From Typha latifolia (Eukaryota; Streptophyta; Magnoliopsida; Poales; Typhaceae), in contig CM034107.1 of the NCBI GenBank assembly GCA_019914945.1, positions 10,044,001 to 10,108,000 of the forward strand: a DNA stretch of 64,000 nucleotides, read 5' to 3'. Positions 13,355 through 25,060 of this stretch are shown here, one piece after another. Position 1 is the first letter of the stretch. Each line of letters opens with the position of its first letter. Under the pieces are notes generated by a model. That model was not told where the DNA came from. It did no database searches and worked only from the letters and a program-made list of their open reading frames with translations. The position numbers and the translations under genes are program-made.

Positions 13355-14251
13355 GGTTAAATCAAGAATGGTTGTGCCGATCGGCATTTGCCATGCCGAT
13401 TAGCACTTTCCGTGCCAGTAGTGGCACAGCACTTGCCACGGGGTGTGCCAAGTGGCACACCCCTATGCCGAGCCATGACAGTCATTGTGCTGATGTGGTG
13501 TCCTTTTTATAAATTTCTTTTATTTCCATCAATCATAATCAAATCAATTTTAGTTATTTTCCTAACAAATATGATATGACATATAGAGCCTATTGTTTTT
13601 TACTTTTTCTTATTTCCATCAATTATTATAAATTAACTACTAGTCAAGCTAGATCTTCATAACTAGTTATTAGTCAAGTTAGATCTTCACAATCAATTAA
13701 TGTATTAGAAGGCTTAGATAAAATTAATAATGATGAGACTAGAGATAATAATGGTGATGGTGATAATAATGAAATTCAATCTGGTAGCAATGATGATGAA
13801 GATAAGACATGTATCCTTGATGAATATGAGACATGCGTCCCTGCTATACAACTTTCTCCGACAAATATTATTTTTATAGAGGATGAAAATTTCACACACG
13901 ACACCCAAGATTAAGACCATAGGTCCAGACCTTGACAATCATAAAGCAAAATTTATTAGAGACAAAATAAATAAAATGGACTATCTCAAGCTTAACATGA
14001 TTACAGCCAATTAAGGAAATGATTTGAGTCTGTACATAGCAGGACATTAGGGAAGATGCGCCCACATGATGATATGAGTTCATCATTATTACCATCATAT
14101 CAATCACACCTACCAGAGCCACAACACTCTTATTATACTCCATATCCATAATATGCATATACTTATTGTGTGCTTGTACCGGTGCCGATGCCGATGCTAG
14201 TTGTTCTTGTGTATGTTCACTATCCATATCATATTATAGAAGAATTGCAAA
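13355..14251. other. Unidentified repeat-like DNA with palindromic GTGCC/GGCAC block
   Basis: At about 13374-13485 the words GTGCC, GGCAC and GCCGAT recur on both strands (for example GTGCCGATCGGCA), and a GGTGCCGATGCCGATGC phrase recurs at about 14171. This begins exactly where homology to the intact MLO locus stops, so it is probably an inserted element. One plus-strand reading near 13700-13900 is rich in Asp, Glu and Asn but is interrupted. No transposase motif is recognisable. Confidence 0.35.
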
Positions 14252-14261
14252 ATTCTTATTT

Positions 14262-15056
14262 TGATGCAATCTGAGTAAGATCAAATCACATCATAGGGAC
14301 ATTGGGCCCGATGGATTAAGTTTAGTTATTTTATCTTCTTATTTGGTTTAGTTAAAGTCTAAATAGGTTAGAGTTTGTTTAATTAGCTAAGTTCAATTCA
14401 GTTAACCTTTACGCAGTTTCAAAAAAATATTCAGAAGATATTCGTCCGATATCCGAATATTATGAAATTAGTTGGAGAAGATCGGTGATGTCCAGATCTA
14501 AAAATTTCATATTCAGTGCTCCCTCAGATTCGGACTCTATTTGTGGCAGAACGAAGAATTAATCCAAGCTAGACAAGAAAGACTAATTTAGTTAAATTAT
14601 GTTTATCTCTACTTTATATTTATCTCTAATATAAGCCCTATATATATATATATATATGTGGAGTGCAGCTCTAATTAAAAAAAAATATACAATTATTTTA
14701 GTTGAAAACCTATCTCTCGAGTCTCTATATTCCTCCAACACTCTAAAGATCTATTCTCCCTTAATTCTCTCATCTAACTTCTAAATATCCTTTGTCTAGT
14801 TGTTCCCCTCGTCTCTGAGGCCAGTCCACTTCTCCACCTTCGTTCATTCCCCCTCATAACAATCCATTGTATCTATATGCACATCTTTCACAATCTGCTA
14901 TCTTAACCACATAACATCTATCCCCAATTTTCATCTATCAAATCACCTCTTTTCACCAAACCACCACCACCATCTTCGCTTCGTTCTTCTCATAGATTTT
15001 GACTATTTACACATCTAATTCCACTTTGGAAATCAAAAATTACGATCTACACTAAT
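14262..15056 (+). mobile_element. Solo LTR, same family as the 25.6-27.7 kb element
   Basis: The sequence starts TGATGCAATCTGAGTAAGATC. It is colinear over several hundred bases with the minus-strand LTRs at 25582-27710: shared words are GACATTGGGC, TTGGTTTAGTTAAAGTC, TTACGCAGTTTCAAAAAAAT and GATATCCGAATA. The 10-base word ATTCTTATTT abuts the start (14252-14261) and recurs at 15057-15066, which fits a target duplication; a 5-base duplication would move the right edge to 15061. No matching second LTR or internal region adjoins it. The start is firm and the end is approximate. Confidence 0.7.
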
Positions 15057-15066
15057 ATTCTTATTT

Positions 15067-16600
15067 ATTAAAAATTGCTATTTGTACAAAGTATAGCAAT
15101 ACACTGAATCATATATATTTCACATAAAAATATAATAATAAATTTGCACACGGAGAAATACGCGGTTTGATAAAAAATACGAAATATAATACAGATAAAT
15201 ATGTGAGTGACCCACTCACTTGTGTCTAGGTAAAATGACTGAAATCTCTAATCTCTAGTCCACGTGCTAAAAATCAATACCTTTAAATAATAAGCCCAAT
15301 TCGTTTAACCAAACACTAAAATAACTTTATTTTTCTTAATCAAATTCAGTCATCAATAAATAATTAAATAATAATATATAAATTTTATTATTCTTTCAAT
15401 TTGATTCTAATTTTACCCTTGACATGACTTACATCTATCAGTTTAATGTCTTGTCAATCTTATCTCTAATCTCTTTTCTCCTCTTTCTCCTCTCTCTTTC
15501 AAAATACTAAAATATTTATATTATAAATATTATGTCCTCATGTAATAAGAACCCTAGAAATAAAATAAAAATTATAGGAAAATAGTGTAAATAATTTGAG
15601 CAGATAAAATATAATTATTTTTAAAATATAATTTTTAAATTCTAAAACTAAATAAATAGCTAAATTGGATTGATTTAAACCCATTAGGTTGGGCTGGGCT
15701 GCGACTTGCCTGCAACCCACCTTTTCTTTTCATAATAATCGGGCTAGGCCAAGGCCCAACCAAAAACCAACTGAACCCACATCCCCTAACTTACTATTAA
15801 GGGCCAGGTCAGGTCGGGTCCTTGGGTCCGGAATCCAGACCCAAACCCGAAAGAAGAAAAGGTTAGGCTTGGGTATATCCAGATGAGAGCGATGAGGGAG
15901 AAAAGAAGAAGAGAGAAAGGGGGATGGAGAAAGAAAATCATCGGCAATCACTGTCGCCAGCAGTTCGCCAACCTCACCAATGCCCTCCTCGCGACCTCGA
16001 CGACATAAACGAGGGGAGGGAAGATCGGTCATGGCAACCAGTAGTGGAAGACTTTCTACCCATAGCCGACCACGACTTGAGCCATGAGGGATTCCCTAGA
16101 AGGTGTCAAGGCTTAAAGCACGAACTTTCAGTGACGGAGCGGCAGCAACCCGAAGCTACCGGCCGGTGAGGTTCACCAACGAGGCCACAACACCGAAATT
16201 AGGTATTTCTATTTTAACCCATTAAACTTAAATTAAATTTGATGGGTGAGGGAGTGCTGACTTGCGAGTCGTGTAGTGGTCTTCGATTGCTTCGGCGATG
16301 CTCCGGTGGTCCAATCCCATGACATGACTCCGATTATAAAGAAAGAAGAAGAAGAAGAAAGAAAGAGGCTGGGGTGGGTGAATGAGGATTTAGGGTTTTT
16401 ATTTATATGTAGGTTTTTGGATTTTATCTAGAAACCAAATCAGATTTGGCGTAATTCTACAGCCACCTCGTCATGTAACGGGCGAGAGGAGAAGGGTAGT
16501 GCACATGCACGATTTTTTTTTTCTATTATTACACGATCACCCATGAAAATGACAAATCAGGTTTTAGGAATGAAATTCCTATATATGTCGATCCTGACAA
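15067..16600. other. Intergenic; GGGCC-rich, repeat-like block
   Basis: At about 15685-15850 many GGGCC, GGCCCA and GGTCGGGT words occur, followed by a purine-rich stretch and a GC-rich block to about 16190. Short frames are open but match nothing I know. It is probably transposon-derived. A GAA-rich run lies at about 16338-16365. Confidence 0.35.
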
Positions 16601-17764
16601 GTCAGCACTTGGCAAAATACTATCTGTAGTCTATAGGTTCAGGTTCTACATTTTCTAGCTTGGAGATAGACCTATCGCATAAGAAGATACTTGGCAAGGG
16701 TGTCATTTTTTTTTTTTTGAAGACGCAGTGGTAAAAGGTATCCTACATTGGAAGCCCTGTAGAACGATATATGCAGCAAACTGTAGCAACCTCTCCAGCA
16801 TTGTAGGATCACCCAAATGACAAGTTAAATGCAATAAGGAACAACCTTGTAGACAACTTTCCTGTTCACCAAAATCCTTAATCTTTCGACACGTGCAGGA
16901 TGCTTCCCTTCTGTAAGTTTGAATCTTGGTGCATCTAATGTATGATGGAAGTCATTGTTAGGTTATCATATTTGATATTTGTAGTATCTGACACCACAAG
17001 CATCCAATTTAAAATTTGTATATCATTAAATTTGACGGCGTCCCATATGCTAAATCATAAAAGTATAAAACATGAGATCGAGATTGTTTCTATGAAAATA
17101 AAACTTGTCCTCATACTGCAACATAAATGTTTGCCAATAGCATGCATCAATTACTCAACAAAATGACAGATTGGAAAAATACTACAGAGAATGTTCAGAC
17201 TTTTGAAGTTGCTACAGTAATGAACAATGATGAACACAAAATTCTGAAGTTATCTGCTTTCCATGAGTGATTAAACAGACTCAATATGCACAACAATGGA
17301 TATCAATAATATAGACGAAGAAAGCTAGACAGAATGTTCACAGTCACAATGAGAGAAGATGATGGCACTAAGGCATAAGACGAGAGACTTTTTAAACTTT
17401 CTGAAAGCTTTACCAACATCAAAAGACTAATTAATTTATGAAAAGAAATGGGTTGAAGGATCCAATTAATTTAAGATCCAATGCCATAAGCATATATTAT
17501 AAAGTTCCCAATAAGGATTCAAGTGCAGCCAGAAGTGCATTTTGAGCGGCATGTACATTGCACAGTGCCCCTCTGGCACTGACCTTGTTCTAGTGAAGAT
17601 CGAGAGGGAGGAGAGAGGGGGAAAACCAAAAATAAGGAGGCCAAACCTGCATCACATCAACCGTTGTCACCTTAGTGGCTATTGTCGCACAAGGAAACCA
17701 TTTTCTAGGAAGTTGCCATTTTATGAAGAAGAGGGTAGGATGAAAAAAAATATTACCCTTCAAT

Positions 17765-18310
17765 TGTAATGCCCGTTCGAACGAGATCCTGCATGTTCGA
17801 ACGGTTTTAGTTCCAGCCAATGGCATTTCGAAAATCCCGTTCAAATGGGGATCCCACGTTCAAAGTCTTCAAGCCATCAATTTAAACACCTTTCCCACAT
17901 TGGACACAGTCAGTACTCTACAAAATCTCATTCAAACGATCTTCCAACATTTGAAGTGCTGAAGTGCTTAGACATCCGTTCAAACGCCTTTCTCCTTTCT
18001 CATGTTGGATACAATCAGCTTTCTCGAAAATCTCATTTGAACGCCTTTCTAAACGTTTGAAGTCCTTAAACATCCGTTTGAATGCTCTTTCCATGTTGGG
18101 TATAGCTAGCTCTTTGAAAAATCTCATTCGAACGCATTTCCCACATTGGATACAATCAGCTCTCTGGAGGCAGTTGTTTGAATCGAATAGCTTATCACGT
18201 TCAAACGGGCACCGTGTTCCGAAAAAAACCGTTCAAACAGATATTTAAATAGTCTTCGCGAGAAGAATCCGTTCGAACGGAACCAACTTGTTCAAACAGA
18301 AAACACTTCA
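17765..18310. repeat. Irregular tandem repeat rich in GTTCGAAC / GTTCAAAC
   Basis: A phrase like CACATTGGATACAATCAG occurs near 17896, 18001, 18092 and 18142. AAAATCTCATTCGAACG-like words recur near 17922, 18027 and 18117, and CATCCGTTCAAACG-like words near 17971 and 18072. Spacings of about 105, 91 and 50 bases show a degenerate, unequal array. Many units end in palindromic or near-palindromic GTTCGAAC, GTTCAAAC or TTTGAACG. It lies inside the ArfGAP pseudogene. The open frames it contains are by-products of the repeat. Confidence 0.75.
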
Positions 18311-19179
18311 TTCACTTCTAACATGTGCTTTTAGTCTTTACAATTAAATCTAACAAATTATAACTCATATGGTTTTTGTTTTGTCACAAACTTGCTAATT
18401 ACATGTGCTAACAGAACCAGCTAATTGTTGTGATAGATGTCCTCACTTAGAGAATCAAAGACAGAGAAAGCAAATCCAGAATATTTACAGCAGATATTGA
18501 TCTTACAAAAAATGCTTGCAGTAAGACATTGGCTAAGAAATTATTTACTGACAAGCAAATAATTTCAAGAATAGGATAGCACATATTACCTATCTGGTGC
18601 AAATTTCATTGAACCACCTAATAATTTGAAAGTAGAAAATAGAGACCTTCGTAGTTTTAGGCTTTTAGCCTTATAATAAAAGAGCTTCATAATTTCCATT
18701 TAATAATAATACTTATATAAGTTCATGTCTCAAAAAGTGATGGTTAATGAGCAAAGCAAACAAAAATCAAAAAGGGCTCAGCTTCTCTCTACTTTAACAC
18801 AAACACCAAAACCAAGGTAATACAGATTTTGTCCAACTTTTAACAATACCTTAAACTTAGATAATAAAGTGAAACTTTTAATAAGTAAGAGACAACTACC
18901 ATATCTAGGAGGGAGCCTTATATGCTAAATAACACAAGCAAAAAAGCAAAGAGTGAGAATGATCCCTCATATGCCCAAGTAATACGTAGTGCCACTAACC
19001 AAGATTCGAAAAATCGGGATCGGCCTTCCGGAAAAACAATACGTATCAACCGGATCAGCCGAATCGGTTGCCTTGATTGGATCAGACTTTTTAATTACGT
19101 AAAATTCTAAATATTATTTAAAAATAGAGAAAAACTTATACAAATTTAGAAAATATTTTACTAGAAATAAGAAAATAAA

Positions 19180-19545
19180 GAAAGAAAAACTATGTTGCAA
19201 TAAAAATTAAAAAGAATAAGAGATTAGAAAGCGAGAGAGTGGAAGAAAATCAAACAAAAGAAAGAAAAATCATAGTGTAGTGAACAAGAAGAAAAGTGAA
19301 GAAAGAGAGAGAGAGTGGAAGAAATGAAAAAAGCTGAGAGAGAAATAAATTAATTAATTAAAAAATTATATTGGAGTTCGTCGGAGTTCGCCGGAGTTTG
19401 CCGAAACTAGATCTCTCCGTAAGAGAAACAATAGTTATATAGTAAGAAGAGAAAAAAAGAAAGAGAAAAGGAGAGTAAGAGAGAGAGTGAGAAGAAAGAG
19501 TGAAAGAGAGAAAGAGAGAGAGTTCGGATCAGGCTTGGATCGACA
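19180..19545 (+). repeat. Purine-rich (GA/GAA) tract
   Basis: The plus strand is dominated by A and G, with many GAGAGA and AAGAAAG runs. It is interrupted near 19373-19405 by three tandem GGAGTTCGYCGGA-like units. The tract lies next to CCGGATCAGCCGAATCGG-type repeat sequence at 19010-19090 and is probably part of an inserted element. Confidence 0.6.
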
Positions 19546-20849
19546 AATCTAGCGAACCATGCCACTAACACATGCAAAGACAAAGCATCAGATGAAAAGA
19601 ACACCATTTATGTTCAGATCATAATTGTCAAATGGAAAATTAAAGCAGATGAGATTGGATACCTTCGCTTACTCGATTTATTTCTGTAGTAGTACAAAAT
19701 TCTATCGTTATCAAATACAAAGAACCTGCTTTTCCAGTCTCCTCTTAAACTTGACGAGTGCTTTAAAAGTTAACCGTGTTTTATTACTTGAACCTGAAAG
19801 AAAGTTGACAATTAGACAACAAGTAGCATAGTGTTAAAAGATGAAAATTCCATCCAAAAACATAGTTGGAACAAAGATACGAAATTAGGTATAGCTAACT
19901 GAGCTCAGACATGTAAAAGAAGCGCCATTAGGGACAATCAAACCATTATATCTGTGAAATTGTAGAGATGAAAAGCATATTCAGAGTGACTAAAAGGATA
20001 TCGTCAATTAAAAAAGAAGTTACCTGCATTACGAACATGGAACAAAGATGAGTTTCTCAACAGAGGTGTAACTGGTCAATTACAGAGGGTAACTTCCCAT
20101 TTGAATTAGAGTTCATCAAAGCTTCTATTTTCTTATAGGAGGAATGAGCACCCACTACATACATACCACCACTGCAAGTTGAGGTTGTCTGCATTACTTA
20201 ATTATCTTAAGCTTGCAAATTCAACCTGTGTCTGGAACTGTTGGATTCTCAAGTTTGTCTTCTTGACTATTAGCAATTTATTTTGATTCTTATGCACATG
20301 TTAAAGCCTAAATGAAGAAATTTAGTAAGAAATGATCCTGGGAAGATAACATCTTTCACAGTTTAGCATACCATATAACACAGTCTACCTGGTGAGAGAA
20401 TGATGCCATCTGACTAAAACAATTCATATCCTATAACAAGAAAAGAAAATTCAGAGTCATTGAGGGCATCAGATTGGCTGAAACACTGATGGAGATTTTT
20501 GATGAAGAAAAGAACCTATCTTCTTAAAATACCTCATATGAGAATCTATTACTGCACTTACAGGCTCCAAAAACTCAAATTTCTTCTTTGCTTCAATATT
20601 TGCAAGACCACTAACCTAAACTTCTGAAACCGTGGAGAATAGTTGGAATAATTGAAGAAAAGACTTGATTGTTCAAAAAATAAGAAAGAAAATAATTGGT
20701 ACATACTATAATAAATCGACATCTTCCAACAGTTGACCTTGAGTTGCATAGATCCTGTCAAATTGAAAATTAGAGATAATATATTGTAGTTCTTGAACAA
20801 CTTCTGGCCTTGTGCCCTTGCATATTTCATGTACCTAACCAAAAGCATT

Positions 20850-21538
20850 AAAACAGCATCTTGATTAGCTAAAGTTTATCATTTAATAATAAAAAAAGTT
20901 TATGTAATCTGTATTTAGAAAGAACATCAAGAACCAAACAAGTTCATGGGAATCAGGATTAGTGAAATGATGTCAATTTAGTGCCTGAAGGATGTCAAAA
21001 TAATACAAATTGCAAAACAGAAAAATCAAAACTTAACTCAAGCTGCAAAAGAGAACTCCATAAAAGTGGAAGAAGCCTCTAGCCAGCAATAAACTCGTGT
21101 TAAAGTGCTACAAAAAACCTATTAATAGAAGTGCAGAAATGCTTTATCATGAAATCAGGTGTGCCATGACGATACTCCATTTGTTAGCGCACGAACTTCT
21201 GCTTTACAATTATTTTAAACTTCATACTGTATGTATTTCATTTTATGGAAATTGGCACTTGCCACATTAGATATAGGACCTTTTGCTTCAGGCAGATTCT
21301 CCACAATCCAGAGTTTGATAATATTGGAATGTAAAAGTTTAGTACGTATTGATACATGGGAACAGCTATCTTAGCTTGTCAGTTTATGCAAGGGATTGTC
21401 AGTAAGTCAGATTTCCATTTAACACTTGCAAACCTAAATTTGCATTACACCACAATCATGTATTTTTTTAGTATATGCAAATCATGCCATACCTTTTACT
21501 TAATTTTTGTAAAACAACATCTTCGGTTCCCTGGCAGT
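20850..21538. other. Intergenic; no gene seen
   Basis: This region lies between the ArfGAP relic and the stop codon of the PPR gene. I searched the minus strand for N-terminal BAR exons and did not find them. Confidence 0.45.
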
Positions 21539-24301
21539 TCAACCATTGCTGATTTCTACCAACTCCTGCTGATCTGTGCTCTCCTCTTCCTCGCCCAGGA
21601 TAAAAGAATCTAATATAGGCACATAGCCTGCCCACTTCATCTCACCAATAAGCTCATTCAACCTCTCATATAGCTCTATGCATCTAGGGTGAGCCTTGTC
21701 CCCCACAAGGAACATGTGCATCTCATTCTTCACGTCAATCCAGCTACATCCAGGCTCCTTCTTCAGCCTATTCTGCCTCATTATCCTCCTCATCTTTGAA
21801 ACTTCCCCCCATCTTCCTGATTCTGCATAGACATTTGATAGAAGAACATACGCTGCAGAATCATTCGGATCAGTTAGTAGTATGTTGCTGGCTGCCAGCT
21901 CCGCCACCTCCACATTCCTATGGAGCTTGCAAACACCCAGAAGAGTTCTCCATATCACTGCATCTGCTTCAAATGGCATGTTGTTGATAAGCTCTAAAGC
22001 CTCGTGAGGGCCCTTTGAGCGGCCTACTATATCCACCATGCAGGCAAAATGCTCCAGCTGTGGTTCCAGTTTATAATGGTGGGTCATCAATTGGAAAAGA
22101 TGCATTCCCTCATCAGCCAATCCAACATGCCCACATGCCCGAAGAACTGCTATAAATGTTGCATGATTTGGTCGCACATTCTGTGATTGCATCCTTTCAA
22201 ACATTCTTAGTGCTTCTACTCCATGGCCATGCTGAGCATAACCACATATGATGGCATTCCATGAAACAAAGTCTCGTTCATGCATCTTCTCAAATGCCAG
22301 CAGAGAATCTTTCATGCTCCCACACTTGGAATACATGTCCACAATGGTGCTGGATATGAAAACATCTTTGTGCAGATCCTTCTTGATGATCTGAGCATGG
22401 ATTTGCTTTCCAAGCCCAATGGTGGCCAGATTTGCACAAGTATCAAGGATTGTGGCATATGTGAAGTTATCGGGTGTTATGCCTATATCCAACATCTCAG
22501 AAAATAAATTTTGTGCTTCCTCACTTTGATTCTGGAGTGAAAACCCTGATATGATAGCATTCCATGACACAGGCACTTGTCTCTCTATTCTATTATGAAG
22601 ATATTGTGCCTCTACCATCATCCCACACTTACAATACATGTCAATAAGAGCACTACCTATGAAACAATCCAGGCCAAGACCTGACTTGATAATCTTGTTG
22701 TGAATCTTCATTCCGTAGCACAAAGACTGCAATCCTGCACAAGCTTTAATGACACTGCCAAAGGTGAACTCATCTGGTTCCATGCCACACTGTAACATCT
22801 GATCAAAATGAGACAAGGTAGCTTCGTACTGTCCATTCTGTTCAAAAGCAGCAATAATAGCATTCCAAGAGACTGCGTCTCTCTGGTTCATCTCCCCAAA
22901 AACAAAGAAAGCTTCTGATGAAGCTTTGCACTTCCCATACATATCCAAAATTGAGTTCCTAACACAGATGTCTGAATAAAACCCAGTTTTAAAAGCCAGG
23001 CAATGAACTTGCAAGCCTTGTAGATATCCTTGAATCTCCGCACAAGCACTGAAAACACCTGATAAGCTAATCTCATCAAAACCAACACCAGACCTGTTCA
23101 TGATCTGAAATAGCTCCAGAGCCTCAAAACCTTGTTCATTACGTGTGAAGCCAACAATCATAGCATTCCATGACTGCAAGGTAAGAGTGGGTAACCACTG
23201 AAATACTCTCATAGCATCATCCAACCTATTACCTTTTGCATACATGTCCATGATGGCAGTTCCAACTACAATATCAGAGCTAAAATTGTTCTTCAAAGCA
23301 TGCCCATGAAATTGATCATCTACTCTTTTGGAGGATAACCCAGCACAACCTCTAAACACACTTGCATAAGCTGACTGGCTCACCCCAACCCCTGATCGTT
23401 GCATCTCTATGAACAACTCCAATCCATAAGCATAATTCTCATTCTGAACGCATCCTGCAATGATAGCACTCCACGAGACCCAGTTTCTCTCAGGCATGTC
23501 ATAGAAGAAATAAAGCGAGTCATTCAGACTCTTGCATTTTGCATACATATCGACAAGAGCACTCCCCGTCATAACATCAAAATCCAAACCCAATTTCACC
23601 GCCACCGCATGAATCTGGATGCCATTCTCAAAATTCTCTGACGCAGCACATGATTTGAGGAGAACAGCAAAGGTGGTCCGATCTGGAACAAACCCACCTT
23701 GACGCATTTGTGAGAAAAGATAAATACAATCACATAAATCACCATTTTGACAGTACCCGGATATGAGGGAATTCCACGAGATAACATCACGGTTAGGCAT
23801 CACTTCGAACAATGATTGTGCAATGCCCATTGAGCCATTCTGGCAATAACCCGAGATCATAGCATTCCAAGAGACAGTGTCCCTTTGCAACATTTTTTCG
23901 AAGAACATGAGGGCAAAACACAAATTCGAACATTTGATATACATATGGAGCAGGCAATTGGCAACGAAAGTGGTTGGCACAAATCCAGAAACAACCATTC
24001 GTGCATGTCCTGCTCGGCCTGTGGCATGATCTCGATTTGCGGAGCAATGTTGAAATATGTGAGAGAAGGTTCTCTTGGTGGTTGGGGAAGGAGGATTAAG
24101 GTGGGAACTGGAGATTGGAGAAAGGGATGTCGAATACTCTTTCTTTCTACTCAATGAGCTTTTTTGTCGCACGCTCCTGATGCTCTCTCCAACTTGCATT
24201 TCCTCGAGCAAGAAATGTGTTCTGTACGAGCGAAATAATTCATAACGTCTTCCTGCTAATATCGACGCAAACACAACATCTGAACTAAACAATGCTTTCA
24301 A
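21539..24301 (-). CDS. MEF13: PLS-class PPR protein with E/E+ domain, MEF13-like RNA editing factor
   Basis: A single intronless frame of 920 residues. The N-terminus (MKALFSSDVVFASILAGRRY...) is rich in Arg, Ser and Leu with few acidic residues early on, as in mitochondrial targeting peptides. From about residue 90 to 780 there are tandem P, L and S repeats with signatures such as VSWNAMISGYCQNG, VSWSAIIAGCVQN and TFGSVIKACAGLQSL. E and E+ motifs (about 780-895) include LLGVCKLHRNVEVAE, LKKEPGCSWIDV and FLVGDKAHPR. There is no DYW deaminase. The order and wording closely follow Arabidopsis At3g02330 (MEF13), which guides C-to-U editing at several mitochondrial transcripts. Orthology rests on remembered similarity. 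Target sites in this plant are unknown. The first Met is chosen because the targeting-like region starts there; the next in-frame Met is at about residue 36. Confidence 0.93.
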   Translation of the reverse strand: MKALFSSDVVFASILAGRRYELFRSYRTHFLLEEMQVGESIRSVRQKSSLSRKKEYSTSLSPISSSHLNPPSPTTKRTFSHIFQHCSANRDHATGRAGHARMVVSGFVPTTFVANCLLHMYIKCSNLCFALMFFEKMLQRDTVSWNAMISGYCQNGSMGIAQSLFEVMPNRDVISWNSLISGYCQNGDLCDCIYLFSQMRQGGFVPDRTTFAVLLKSCAASENFENGIQIHAVAVKLGLDFDVMTGSALVDMYAKCKSLNDSLYFFYDMPERNWVSWSAIIAGCVQNENYAYGLELFIEMQRSGVGVSQSAYASVFRGCAGLSSKRVDDQFHGHALKNNFSSDIVVGTAIMDMYAKGNRLDDAMRVFQWLPTLTLQSWNAMIVGFTRNEQGFEALELFQIMNRSGVGFDEISLSGVFSACAEIQGYLQGLQVHCLAFKTGFYSDICVRNSILDMYGKCKASSEAFFVFGEMNQRDAVSWNAIIAAFEQNGQYEATLSHFDQMLQCGMEPDEFTFGSVIKACAGLQSLCYGMKIHNKIIKSGLGLDCFIGSALIDMYCKCGMMVEAQYLHNRIERQVPVSWNAIISGFSLQNQSEEAQNLFSEMLDIGITPDNFTYATILDTCANLATIGLGKQIHAQIIKKDLHKDVFISSTIVDMYSKCGSMKDSLLAFEKMHERDFVSWNAIICGYAQHGHGVEALRMFERMQSQNVRPNHATFIAVLRACGHVGLADEGMHLFQLMTHHYKLEPQLEHFACMVDIVGRSKGPHEALELINNMPFEADAVIWRTLLGVCKLHRNVEVAELAASNILLTDPNDSAAYVLLSNVYAESGRWGEVSKMRRIMRQNRLKKEPGCSWIDVKNEMHMFLVGDKAHPRCIELYERLNELIGEMKWAGYVPILDSFILGEEEESTDQQELVEISNG

Positions 24302-25060
24302 AGTTAAAACTGAGACAAAAGTTAAGGAGTAGCAAACAATTGTGACTCATACCTATAATGATTGCCAACGAGTCAGAGATGACATTAACTCTTTGAAGCA
24401 AATGGCATGCAGTGTTACATCCTCTCATGCATGCAGCCAACTGCATCGCATTATCTATATCAGGTTTAGACAAGAAGTCTCAACAAGAAGGTTCCAGCCA
24501 TAAATTTTGCTTAGGCGATATATGAAGCATTTAGTCGAACAGGTGGTGTGCAGAGAAAATGATGCAGAACATATCAACACTCTAAAAGAGGCGCACCAAG
24601 TTAAAAAGTCGAAACGCCTTTTGGGCCCTTGGAAATCATGTAAAAAATTTACTCATATCTGAATTTATATTCAAATATTTTAAATATATTTTTTATTTTT
24701 ATATAAATCCGTATTCAAAACAGATATAAATCTTTTACCTGAATATGTCCAGATCAAACTTCAACCCGATTTTGCTCTTACGTATAATAGAGAAAAAGAG
24801 ATCATGGCTAACTTTATAGAGGCTTTTCGTTATTCTTCTTGAGAGTCTACTTGCATGCCAATATAAGTTTGATGTATAAATAATTGTGGAGTATTCGAGC
24901 TTTATCTCCGAGCCTCCTCCTCCACTACTTGGATGTATTAATAGTGCAAAGGGAAGAAGTTTTCTTCGACAAACTTGCATATAGAATATATATATATATA
25001 TAAACACACACACACAAACACACATTTTAATGGTACTTTTAAAGCACCCACGATTTTGGT
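24302..25060. other. Upstream of PPR gene; possible leader exon and AT/CA microsatellite
   Basis: A minus-strand segment at about 24473-24352 ends in a good donor (ATTATAG then GTATGA). It could be a 5'UTR exon of the PPR gene, but the link is unproven. A (TA)n(CA)n run lies at about 24990-25023. At 24880-24935 (-) a short match to MLO exon 1 is noted under findings. Confidence 0.4.

Larger units (their letters stand above)
16640..20834 (-). pseudogene. BAR-PH-ankyrin ArfGAP (AGD/ACAP type) pseudogene
   Basis: Joining minus-strand fragments gives an ACAP-like protein in the right order. BAR pieces: 20834-20784 (ICKGTRPEVVQELQ), 20755-20708 (DLCNSRSTVGRCRF), 20615-20516 (GLANIEAKKKFEFLEPVSAV, then IDSHMRYFK), 20430-20389 (GYELF..SQM..SHQ), and about 20290-20200 (RIQQFQTQVEFASLR). 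A linker follows at about 20180-20050 (SSYKKIEALMNSNSNGK). The PH start is at 19793-19663 (LLKHSSSLRGDWKSRFFVFD, then ILYYYRNKSSK). A pre-ankyrin linker lies at about 17049-16945 (IWDAVKFNDIQ). The ankyrin region is at about 16861-16640 (GCSLLHLTCHLGDPTMLERL, then NDTLAKYLL). It is dead: the PH Gly-Tyr became Gly-stop (TAA), TAA follows ASLR, an extra T shifts GYELF, and the first fragment has no GT donor. The ArfGAP zinc finger and the N-terminal BAR exons were not found. Insertions fill 17.1-19.6 kb. Living relatives (AGD1-4, VAN3/SFC) act in vesicle traffic. Confidence 0.88.

Noticed and set aside
17542..18248. Several overlapping frames around the GTTCGAAC repeats
   Set aside because: Frames stay open because of repeat structure and there is no protein similarity.
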